The position numbers and the translations under genes are program-made. 22,384 bases of DNA, taken from a bacterium HR25 (GTDB lineage: Bacteria > Chloroflexota > Dehalococcoidia > SM23-28-2 > HRbin24). The notes below the pieces were generated by a model. That model was given only the letters and a program-made list of their open reading frames with translations. It was not told the origin of the DNA and did not search any database. This document shows, one piece after another, positions 16,617-22,173 of the stretch (position 1 is its first letter; the number at the start of each line of letters is the position of its first letter). The stretch spans positions 1-22,384 of the forward strand of contig BEIB01000011.1 in the NCBI GenBank assembly GCA_002898615.1, written 5' to 3'.

Positions 16617-17308
16617 TAAGGGTGATAGCGGCGGCGCCGCCAGGGCCGCAGCAGAAAGGCCAGCAGCAGCCCCGTCAGGAAGCCACCCACGTGGGCGAAG
16701 AAGGCGATGCCGCCCCCTGTCTCCACCGTCTGCACTCCCAAGGAGACCAGCCCGTTGAAGAGCTGGACGATGAACCAGAACACTATCAGGAAGGCCGCCG
16801 GCACGGGCAGGGGTCCGAAGAACCAGAAGAAGGGCACCACCACCCCCACTATCGCCCCCGGGAACATCACCAGATAGCCGGCCAGCACCCCCGAGATGGC
16901 GCCGCTGGCCCCCACCATGGGGACGACTCCCTGCTGGTCCACGAAGACCTGCAGGGCGGCGGCCCCGACGCCCGCCAGCAGGTAGAACAGGAGATAGCGG
17001 ACGTGGCCCATGGCGTCCTCCACATTGTCGCCGAAGACCCACAGGAAGAGCATGTTGCCCAGCAGGTGCAGCCAGCCACCGTGGATGAACATGGAGGTGA
17101 GGACGCTGGCCGGCGCCTCCCAGCCCGTGGGCCCCTCCACCCACGATGTTAGGCGCGCTGGCACCACTCCCCAGTCCAGGAAGAAGGTCTGCAACTGGTC
17201 GGCGCTGAGGGTCAGCTCGTAGAGGAAGACGGCCACGTTGGCGACGATGAGCCCCAGGTTCACCACCGGCACCGTCCGCGCCCGCGGGGAGTCCAGCACG
17301 GGGATCAT
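16613..17308 (-). CDS. Rhomboid-family intramembrane serine protease
   Basis: Rhomboids cut transmembrane helices within the bilayer. The 231-residue protein has about six hydrophobic segments. F-I-H-G-G-W-L-H-L-L-G-N-M-L-F-L-W (75-91) contributes the oxyanion Asn and His. The catalytic Ser135 is in G-A-S-G-A-I-S-G, and His206 in A-F-F-A-H-V-G-G-F completes the dyad. A basic R/Y/H tail ends the protein. The start is ATG 17308; the longer frame to 17830 is overlap with the upstream gene. ATGA (17308-17305) merges this start with the stop of the histidine phosphatase, so translation is coupled. The substrate is unknown. Confidence 0.92.
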   Translation of the reverse strand: MIPVLDSPRARTVPVVNLGLIVANVAVFLYELTLSADQLQTFFLDWGVVPARLTSWVEGPTGWEAPASVLTSMFIHGGWLHLLGNMLFLWVFGDNVEDAMGHVRYLLFYLLAGVGAAALQVFVDQQGVVPMVGASGAISGVLAGYLVMFPGAIVGVVVPFFWFFGPLPVPAAFLIVFWFIVQLFNGLVSLGVQTVETGGGIAFFAHVGGFLTGLLLAFLLRPWRRRRYHPY

Positions 17309-17922
17309 GGCTGGCCCCGCAGGTGACAGGTATCGTTGAGGGCCACCAAGACGAGGTGGGGCAGGTTGTCCGGCTCCTCGACCACGGTCAGAGAGCAGGT
17401 CTCCAGGGCGAAGAGGCGCTGCTCCCGCGGCCCGAAGGTGAGCCCCAGCACGTGGCAGATGAGGGCGCTCAGGGCAGCGGCGTGCCCCACCAGCACCAGG
17501 TCGCCCTGGGGGTGGGCCTCCCGCGCCGCAGTCAGGGCAGACGCCACCCGCTCCTGGAGGGCCTCCGCCGTCTCGGCACCCGGGGGGCGGTAGGAGGGAT
17601 CGGCCCGGGAGCGTCGCCACTCCTGGGGGTAGCGCTCCCTGACCTCGTCCTCGGTGAGGCCGGTCCACTGGCCGGCGTCCCATTCGGCCAGGCGCTCGTC
17701 TAGGTGCACCGAAAGCCCCAGCTCCTCCGCCAGCAGCCAGGCCGTCTCGCGGGCCCGTCGCAGGGGGCTGGAGTAAAGGGCGGCGGGGGCGAAGCGCCGA
17801 AGGCGGCGGGCCAGCGCCCGGGCCTGCCACCGGCCCTCCTCGCTGAGGCCGTCCTCCAGCGCGCCGATGCGGCCGGACCAGTCGATGGCACCGTGGCGGA
17901 CGAGGAGGACGAGGCGGCCCAT
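17305..17922 (-). CDS. Histidine phosphatase (phosphoglycerate mutase/CobC-like)
   Basis: This is a 205-residue protein of the branch-1 histidine phosphatase family. The phospho-acceptor is His10 in L-V-R-H-G. Phosphate-binding arginines include those in S-S-P-L-R-R-A-R-E-T-A (51-61). The acid Glu80 lies in L-A-E-W-D-A-G-Q-W-T-G, and the second His147 in L-V-G-H-A-A-A. Its start is 1 nt beyond the stop of the cobalamin adenosyltransferase gene (TGAGATG). This placement raises the possibility of alpha-ribazole-phosphate phosphatase (CobC) activity. The family is broad and function cannot be settled from motifs. Its stop overlaps the rhomboid start. Confidence 0.85.
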   Translation of the reverse strand: MGRLVLLVRHGAIDWSGRIGALEDGLSEEGRWQARALARRLRRFAPAALYSSPLRRARETAWLLAEELGLSVHLDERLAEWDAGQWTGLTEDEVRERYPQEWRRSRADPSYRPPGAETAEALQERVASALTAAREAHPQGDLVLVGHAAALSALICHVLGLTFGPREQRLFALETCSLTVVEEPDNLPHLVLVALNDTCHLRGQP

Positions 17923-17923
17923 C

Positions 17924-18481
17924 TCAGCGTCCCCGCCAGGGGACCTCCTCCCTCCCCTCCGCCTTGTTGACGTAGCGGGCGAGGACGAAGAGGAGGTCTG
18001 AGAGGCGGTTCAGGTAGGTGAGGGCCTGGGGGCTGACCTCTTCTCCTTCTCGGGCCAGCCTGACCACCGCCCGCTCCGCGCGCCGGCAGAGGGCGCGAGC
18101 CAGATGGAGGAGGGCGGCGGCGGGGGCCCCTCCCGGGAGGACGAAGTTCTTGAGGGGTGGCAGCCTGGCGTCGTACTCGTCGATGAGGCGCTCCAGCTCC
18201 GCCGTCCGCTCCGGGGGGAGCCGGGAGCGAGGGGCGCCCGGGGTGGCCAGCTCCGCCCCCAGCTGGAAGAGGTCGGACTGGACTTCCCGCAGGAGCCGGG
18301 CCAGGCGACGCTGGCGCAGGAAAGCGATGGCCAGCCCCAGGGCGGAGTTCGTCTCGTCCAGGGAGCCGTAGGCCTCCACCCTCAGGTGGTCCTTGGGCAC
18401 CCTCTGGCCGCCGAAGAGGGAGGTCTCGCCGCGGTCGCCTGCGCGGGTGTAGATAGGGGACTTGCGCCACGTCCGGGCCAT
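17924..18481 (-). CDS. Cob(I)alamin adenosyltransferase, PduO type
   Basis: PduO enzymes transfer adenosine from ATP to Co(I)-cobalamin, making coenzyme B12. The 185-residue four-helix-bundle protein carries the ATP motif Y-T-R-A-G-D-R-G-E-T-S-L-F (11-23), then V-E-A-Y-G-S-L-D-E-T-N-S-A-L-G (35-49). It also has A-L-C-R-R-A-E-R-A-V (near 130-140) and a C-terminal Y-L-N-R-L-S-D-L-L-F-V-L-A-R. ATG 18481 is preferred over ATG 18490 because the latter overlaps the promoter TATAAT and lies upstream of the expected transcript start. It is the first gene of a coupled run with the histidine phosphatase and rhomboid. Confidence 0.93.
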   Translation of the reverse strand: MARTWRKSPIYTRAGDRGETSLFGGQRVPKDHLRVEAYGSLDETNSALGLAIAFLRQRRLARLLREVQSDLFQLGAELATPGAPRSRLPPERTAELERLIDEYDARLPPLKNFVLPGGAPAAALLHLARALCRRAERAVVRLAREGEEVSPQALTYLNRLSDLLFVLARYVNKAEGREEVPWRGR

Positions 18482-18488
18482 CGTGCCC

Positions 18489-18494
18489 ATTATA
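18489..18494 (-). promoter_or_regulatory. TATAAT of the adenosyltransferase operon (leaderless)
   Basis: A perfect minus-strand TATAAT (18494-18489) ends eight bases before ATG 18481, so RNA would begin at or next to the start codon. No good -35 hexamer is visible and no Shine-Dalgarno can be transcribed. Confidence 0.55.
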
Positions 18495-18503
18495 ACCGGC
18501 CGA

Positions 18504-18531
18504 TTGACCCTAGCGGGGGAGGGCCTAGCAT
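18504..18531 (+). promoter_or_regulatory. Promoter of the SDR gene
   Basis: TTGACC (18504-18509), 16 bp, TAGCAT (18526-18531). AAGGAGGT lies downstream just before ATG 18565. It is divergent from the adenosyltransferase promoter. Confidence 0.5.
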
Positions 18532-18564
18532 ACGGTCTCAGACGGGAGCCAAGGAGGTCAGGAG

Positions 18565-19356
18565 ATGGAGCTGGGTCTCAGAGGGAAGGCGGCCATCGTG
18601 GGCGGCGCCAGCAAGGGGATCGGCCGGGCCATCGCCCTGGGGCTGGCGCGGGAGGGCTGCGCCGTCGCCATCGCCGCCCGGGGCCGGGCCGCTCTGGAGG
18701 AGGCGGCCCGCGCCATCGCCGAGGAGACGGGGACGACGGTGCTGCCGGTGGTCTGCGACATGGCCCGCTATGACGATATCCAGCGGCTGGTGCGTGAGGC
18801 GGTGGGCGCCTTCGGGCGGCTGGACATAGTGGTGGCCAACGCCGGCGGCCCTCCCACCGGCCTGTTCGAGGAGCTAGGCGAGGAGGCCTGGCAACTGGCC
18901 CTGGACCAGAACCTGCTTTCGGCGGTGCGGTTGGTGCGGGAGGCGCTGCCCCACCTGCGCCGGTCCGGGAGCGGGCGGGTCATCGCCATCACCTCCATCG
19001 CCGTGAAGCAGCCGCTAGACCGGCTGGTCCTCTCCAACAGCGCCCGCCTGGGGGTGGTGGGGCTGGCCAAGACCCTCTCCCGAGAGCTGGGGCCCTACGG
19101 CATCACCGTTAACACGGTCTGCCCGGGCTTCATCGCCACGGAGCGCCTCATGACGCTGCTGGAGGAGCGGGCGCGGCGGGCCGGGGTGAGCCTGGAGGAG
19201 GTAGTGCGACGGGAGGAGGCCCACGTCCCCCTGGGGTACCTGGGAGAAGCGGAGGACGTGGCCAATCTGGTAGTCTTCCTGGCCTCGGAGAAGGCCCGCT
19301 ACATCAGCGGCACCACGGTGCAGGTGGACGGCGGTGGTACGGTGGCCGTCTTCTGA
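18565..19356 (+). CDS. SDR-family oxidoreductase with non-canonical active site
   Basis: This is a 263-residue FabG-like Rossmann protein. G-G-A-S-K-G-I-G (13-20) binds the dinucleotide, N-A-G-G lies at 92-95 and I-T-S at 142-144. The late P-G-F-I-A-T-E-R and Y-I-S-G-T-T-V-Q-V-D-G-G-G are typical of FabG relatives. The catalytic Y-x-x-x-K is absent: the aligned stretch reads L-S-N-S-A-R, putting Ser157 at Tyr and Arg161 at Lys. A known SDR subgroup related to beta-ketoacyl reductases departs from the tetrad in this way. Its chemistry is unclear. The start has an AAGGAGGT site. A terminator was not seen before the riboswitch promoter 8 bp past its stop. Confidence 0.87.
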   Translation: MELGLRGKAAIVGGASKGIGRAIALGLAREGCAVAIAARGRAALEEAARAIAEETGTTVLPVVCDMARYDDIQRLVREAVGAFGRLDIVVANAGGPPTGLFEELGEEAWQLALDQNLLSAVRLVREALPHLRRSGSGRVIAITSIAVKQPLDRLVLSNSARLGVVGLAKTLSRELGPYGITVNTVCPGFIATERLMTLLEERARRAGVSLEEVVRREEAHVPLGYLGEAEDVANLVVFLASEKARYISGTTVQVDGGGTVAVF

Positions 19357-19363
19357 GGGGGCC

Positions 19364-19393
19364 TTGACAGGGGGCGACGCAGGGGTCTATTAT
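19364..19393 (+). promoter_or_regulatory. Sigma-70 promoter of the c-di-AMP riboswitch transcript
   Basis: A perfect TTGACA (19364-19369), 18 bp, then TATTAT (19388-19393). This is one of the best promoters in the window. Transcription would start at about 19400, just ahead of the aptamer. Confidence 0.8.
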
Positions 19394-19423
19394 GTTACCG
19401 AGGTCACAAACTCCGAAAGGGGA

Positions 19424-19555
19424 TGTGGCCCCGCCTAATCCGCCGGTGGGCGGACCGGGGGACAGGAACATTTCGGGGTGAATCTCGCCCTGAGGGCGAG
19501 TAGGGCTAAGCCTTTCGGCCCGAACCCGTCAACTAACCTCGGCGGCGTCGGAAAG
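19424..19555 (+). promoter_or_regulatory. c-di-AMP riboswitch aptamer (ydaO-yuaA type)
   Basis: The conserved strands of the ydaO class occur in order. CCGCCTAATCC is at 19431-19441 and GGACCGGGGGACAGG at 19452-19466. CGGGGTGAATC is at 19474-19484, followed by a GC-rich stem and GTAGGGCTAAG (about 19500-19510). Then come TTTCGGCCCGAACCCGTC (19513-19530) and AACTAACCTCGG (19531-19542). The pairing of GGGGTGAATC with a downstream GTAGGG and with ACCCGTC-A-x-CTAACCTC is diagnostic and is not found in other riboswitch classes. The boundaries are estimated. It senses cyclic di-AMP and is followed at once by an intrinsic terminator, so it should be a ligand-induced OFF switch. Confidence 0.92.
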
Positions 19556-19590
19556 GCCTGGGTCAGCGGTAGCTGGCTGAAGGCTTTTTT
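19556..19590 (+). terminator. Intrinsic terminator of the c-di-AMP riboswitch
   Basis: GCCT (19556-19559) pairs with AGGC (19581-19584), and GGTCAGC (19561-19567) pairs with GCTGGCT (19572-19578) around a GGTA loop. Six T residues (19585-19590) follow. It stands between the aptamer and the ribosome site GAGGAGG (19596-19602), exactly where an expression platform is expected. Confidence 0.9.
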
Positions 19591-19610
19591 ATTGCGAGGA
19601 GGCCGGAACG

Positions 19611-19820
19611 ATGACTGTCGCCACAGCTCCCAAGGTCTGCCCGCGCTGCCAGGGCTCCATGGTATTCGAAGAGGACTGGTATGGGGCCTATGGCTCCTGC
19701 CTCATGTGCGGCTACGTGCACGAGGTGGGGGCCATCAGCCTGGACGAGCTGGAGAGGGAGTTCGCCAACGACGGTCGCCAGCGGCGTCGTCAGCCTTCCC
19801 ACGGGAAGCTCCGGCTGTAG
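19611..19820 (+). CDS. Small zinc-ribbon protein under c-di-AMP riboswitch control
   Basis: This is a 69-residue protein with two C-x-x-C knuckles, Cys10/Cys13 (V-C-P-R-C) and Cys30/Cys33 (C-L-M-C-G-Y). They make a treble-clef-like zinc ribbon. An acidic-aromatic link (E-E-D-W-Y-G-A-Y) lies between them, and a basic tail of R/Q/K ends the chain. No transmembrane segment or enzymatic motif is seen, so a nucleic-acid- or protein-binding role is possible. GAGGAGG sits 8 nt before ATG 19611. Riboswitches of this class normally govern cell-wall hydrolases, potassium or osmolyte transport, so the target is unexpected. I do not recognise a named function. Confidence 0.85.
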   Translation: MTVATAPKVCPRCQGSMVFEEDWYGAYGSCLMCGYVHEVGAISLDELEREFANDGRQRRRQPSHGKLRL

Positions 19821-19939
19821 CGCTGAGGCAGTCATCGCCGGGAGGCCGGGCGGGGGCCGTCCCATGGCAGGGACCGGCCCTCCCCCGATGATAGCACCGC
19901 TAGCTATTCGCCCAGCAGGACGCCCTAGTCGGCTCCCTA

Positions 19940-19968
19940 TTGTCAGCCGGGACGGGGTCAGGTATTCT
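19940..19968 (+). promoter_or_regulatory. Promoter of the 91-residue orphan gene
   Basis: TTGTCA (19940-19945), 17 bp, TATTCT (19963-19968). GGGAGGAGG follows within a short leader before ATG 19989. Confidence 0.6.
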
Positions 19969-19988
19969 AAGGGAGGAGGCCTGGAGCG

Positions 19989-20264
19989 ATGGAGCCGAGA
20001 TTCAACGAAGCGCAGCAGGCAGGGTGGCAGTTGGAGGGACCTTTCAGCGGGCTGCAGCTCCACTTCCTGAGGCGGCTGGGCAGACTCCTGGAGCTCCGCT
20101 ACCTGCAGCAGGAGCGGCTCGACCTGGAGAGCGTCCGCCTACTGGACCGTGCCATCTACTCCACCTACTGTGACTGCCTGGACCTGGGGGTGGGCAGGGA
20201 GGCCCAGCGCCTCCTGCACCAGTTTCAGGTCGCATCGGCAGGAAGCCGGACCAACGAAGGATAA
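19989..20264 (+). CDS. Hypothetical 91-residue helical protein
   Basis: I do not recognise this protein. It is Leu/Arg/Gln-rich and should be almost all alpha-helical. An aromatic-Cys stretch, Y-S-T-Y-C-D-C-L-D-L-G, lies near residues 57-67. A Gly/Ser-rich tail follows. There is no signal peptide or membrane segment. High third-position GC, a consensus-like promoter, a GGGAGGAGG ribosome site and a terminator just past the stop all support a real, monocistronic gene. It begins 168 bp after the riboswitch-controlled zinc-ribbon gene. The separate promoter means it need not share c-di-AMP control, though read-through is possible. Confidence 0.7.
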   Translation: MEPRFNEAQQAGWQLEGPFSGLQLHFLRRLGRLLELRYLQQERLDLESVRLLDRAIYSTYCDCLDLGVGREAQRLLHQFQVASAGSRTNEG

Positions 20265-20284
20265 CTGAAGGCGCAGGAAGAGTG

Positions 20285-20311
20285 AGGGGGAGCGGCCAGG
20301 CCGCTCCCCCT
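20285..20311. terminator. Strong bidirectional terminator hairpin
   Basis: GGGGGAGCGGCC (20286-20297) is followed after one base by its exact complement GGCCGCTCCCCC (20299-20310). A flanking A-T pair extends the stem. TTCGCTTTCT follows on the plus strand. It separates the orphan gene from the convergent FAH-family gene. Confidence 0.8.
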
Positions 20312-20333
20312 TCGCTTTCTCCGCCGCGGCCCC

Positions 20334-21119
20334 TCACTTGCCGGGGGCCGGCCCCGCCTGCACCACGGGGTTGCGCAGCACGCCGACCCCCTCCACCGCC
20401 ACCTCCACCACGTCCCCCGGGGAGAGGGGGCCCGTCTCCCCCGGGGTGCCGGTGAAAACGAGGTCTCCCGGCTCCAGGGTCATGGCCTGAGAGGCGTGGC
20501 TTATGAGCTGGGCCACGTCGTAGATGAGCTCGGAGGTGTTGCCCCGCTGCACCTCGCGCCCGTTGAGGAGGGTGCGGAGCTCCAGGGCGGAGGGGTCTAT
20601 CCCCGTCACCAGCCAGGGCCCGATGGGGGCGAAGGTGTCCGCACCCTTGGCCCGCCACCACTGGAGGTCGCCCCGCTGCCAGGAGCGGGCGGAGACGTCG
20701 TTGCCGCAGGTGTAGCCGAAGACGTAGTCCAGCGCCTCCCAGGGGCTGACGCGGCGGCAGCGGCGGCCGATGACGGCCACCAGCTCCCCCTCGTAGTCCA
20801 CCCGCCCCGCCTCCTCCGGCAGGACGATGGCCTCCCCGGGCCCGACGACGGCGGAGCCGGGCTTCAGGAAGAGCTCGGGCTGGGCCGGCGCCTCCCCCAG
20901 CAGGGAGCGGCTCTGGGCGACGTGGCTGCGATAGTTGACGGCCGCCGCCAGTATCTTCCCCGGGCGCAGGGGGGCCAGGAGGCGCACCGAGGCCAGGGGT
21001 ATCCGCTCCGACGACACCACATGCCGCCCGAAGAGGGGCCCCCGCACGGGCCGCACCTCCTCGCCCTCTACGACGACGTAGAGGCGGCGACCGCCGTACC
21101 GGACGCGGGCGTAGATCAT
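20334..21119 (-). CDS. Fumarylacetoacetate hydrolase (FAH)-family protein
   Basis: This is a 261-residue FAH-fold metal-dependent enzyme. The group covers acylpyruvate hydrolases, 2-hydroxyhepta-dienedioate isomerases and oxaloacetate decarboxylases. Divalent-metal ligands appear in V-D-Y-E-G-E-L (Glu110, Glu112) and N-D-V-S-A-R (Asp141). The substrate-loop motif K-G-A-D-T-F-A-P-I-G-P-W lies near 157-168, and F-T-G-T-P-G-E-T-G-P-L-S-P-G-D lies towards the end. All look intact. The specific substrate cannot be read. Its ATG shares an A with the stop of the upstream PIG-L gene (TGATG at 21121-21117), so the two are translationally coupled and may act on the same compound. Confidence 0.9.
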   Translation of the reverse strand: MIYARVRYGGRRLYVVVEGEEVRPVRGPLFGRHVVSSERIPLASVRLLAPLRPGKILAAAVNYRSHVAQSRSLLGEAPAQPELFLKPGSAVVGPGEAIVLPEEAGRVDYEGELVAVIGRRCRRVSPWEALDYVFGYTCGNDVSARSWQRGDLQWWRAKGADTFAPIGPWLVTGIDPSALELRTLLNGREVQRGNTSELIYDVAQLISHASQAMTLEPGDLVFTGTPGETGPLSPGDVVEVAVEGVGVLRNPVVQAGPAPGK

Positions 21120-21820
21120 CAGGCCATCAACCGGACGTGACGGAACCGCTCCCAGTAGCGGCCGTCCTCGCCCCGCAGCCGCTCCCGCAGCCGCTCCAGG
21201 AAGTCCTCTCCCTCCGGGAGCTGGCTGCGGTGACAGCGCAGGGCCTCCAGCTTCGTCTCCAGGACATCAGTTATGTCGACTTCGAAGTTGGGCTGGTCGC
21301 TGCTCCAGAGGTAGACGTCGCTGACGCGGTGGGGCTCCAGCCCCTCGGCGGCCAGGCCGGGGAAGCTGGGGCGGTTGCGGGCGATGGGGTAGACGGCGTC
21401 CAGGGCCACCGTCCCCACGCAGCGGTGGTCCGGGTGGTTGATGAAGCGGTTCCCCACGATCTGGTTAGGGTCATGGCTGAAGACGGCGTGGGGGCGGAGG
21501 AGGCGGATGTAGCGCACCACGTCCCGCATCAGGTCGCGGCTGTAGACCAGCTCGCCGTCCACGTAGTCCAGGAAGAAGACCTCCTTGACCCCCAGCACCG
21601 AGGCAGCCCGCCGCTGCTCCTCTCGCCGCAGGGCGATGAGCCGCTCCGGCGGCATCTCGGGGTCGTTGCTGCCCTTGGAGCCGTCGGTGCAGACCAGGTA
21701 GTAGAAGTCCCAGCCGTTGCGGCCCCACAGGGCCACCGTCCCGGCGCAGCCGAACTCGGCGTCGTCGGGGTGGGCGGCGATGACCAGGGCCCGCCGTCGC
21801 TCGCTGCTCTCGTCGTTCAC
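21119..21820 (-). CDS. PIG-L/LmbE-family metal-dependent deacetylase
   Basis: This is a 233-residue zinc-dependent N-deacetylase of the PIG-L group, which includes MshB, BshB and LmbE. The first metal motif A-H-P-D-D-A-E is at 16-22 and the second H-P-D-H at 129-132. The V-C-T-D-G-S-K-G loop lies at 43-50. The frame runs upstream to 22372 but the start is GTG 21820. GGAGGA stands 9-10 nt before it, and the alternative ATG 21850 overlaps the likely -10 TAGAAT (21854-21849). The likely substrate is an N-acetylglucosamine-type conjugate, but a low-molecular-weight-thiol role cannot be inferred from this context. It is coupled to the FAH-family gene. Confidence 0.9.
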   Translation of the reverse strand: MNDESSERRRALVIAAHPDDAEFGCAGTVALWGRNGWDFYYLVCTDGSKGSNDPEMPPERLIALRREEQRRAASVLGVKEVFFLDYVDGELVYSRDLMRDVVRYIRLLRPHAVFSHDPNQIVGNRFINHPDHRCVGTVALDAVYPIARNRPSFPGLAAEGLEPHRVSDVYLWSSDQPNFEVDITDVLETKLEALRCHRSQLPEGEDFLERLRERLRGEDGRYWERFRHVRLMA

Positions 21821-21848
21821 CCGAGGGCGTCCTCCATCAGCTAGTCCC

Positions 21849-21854
21849 ATTCTA
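21849..21854 (-). promoter_or_regulatory. Likely -10 of the PIG-L/FAH operon
   Basis: TAGAAT on the minus strand (five of six consensus bases) has a weak TGGCCG 17 bp upstream. Transcription would begin near 21842 and include the GGAGGA ribosome site for GTG 21820. Confidence 0.4.
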
Positions 21855-21881
21855 GTGGCCGCTGCCCTTGCCGGCCAGACC

Positions 21882-21911
21882 TTGCCCCCTCTACACGGTT
21901 CCGTGTAAAAT
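21882..21911 (+). promoter_or_regulatory. Promoter of the XRE-DUF2851 pair
   Basis: TTGCCC (21882-21887), 18 bp, TAAAAT (21906-21911). The transcript would begin about four bases before GTG 21922. Confidence 0.5.
21892..21907. promoter_or_regulatory. Palindromic operator over the XRE promoter
   Basis: TACACGG-TT-CCGTGTA is a 16-bp inverted repeat with perfect 7-bp arms. It lies in the spacer and touches the -10 of the XRE promoter. Repressor binding here would block RNA polymerase, and the adjacent XRE protein is the obvious candidate. Confidence 0.6.
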
Positions 21912-21921
21912 CGGCGCTGGA

Positions 21922-22173
21922 GTGTCCAGGGGAAGGAAGGGGGGCCCCGCCTGGGACGCCGGCCAGGTGCGGGCCCTGAGGCGTCATCTGGGTTTGAGCC
22001 AGGAGGGGCTGGCCCAGGAGCTGGGCGTCCGCCAGCAGACGGTGAGCGACTGGGAGACGGGCCGCTACCGCCCCCGGGGGGCGTCGGCGCGGCTGCTGAC
22101 GCTAGTGGCGGAGCGGTCCGGCTTCCCCTACCGGGCAGGGGAGACGGGACGTGAGGATGCCCCGGCCGGCTGA
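21922..22173 (+). CDS. XRE-family helix-turn-helix regulator
   Basis: This is an 83-residue DNA-binding protein consisting almost only of a Cro/C1-type helix-turn-helix. V-R-A-L-R-R-H-L-G-L-S-Q-E-G-L-A-Q-E-L-G (16-35) leads to V-R-Q-Q-T-V-S-D-W-E-T-G (36-48), the canonical pattern. The frame opens at 21868, but GTG 21922 is chosen because the promoter -10 (21906-21911) lies inside the longer reading. A dyad at 21892-21907 suggests autoregulation. It overlaps the next gene by 17 bp in another frame, so the two form an operon. Confidence 0.8.
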   Translation: MSRGRKGGPAWDAGQVRALRRHLGLSQEGLAQELGVRQQTVSDWETGRYRPRGASARLLTLVAERSGFPYRAGETGREDAPAG

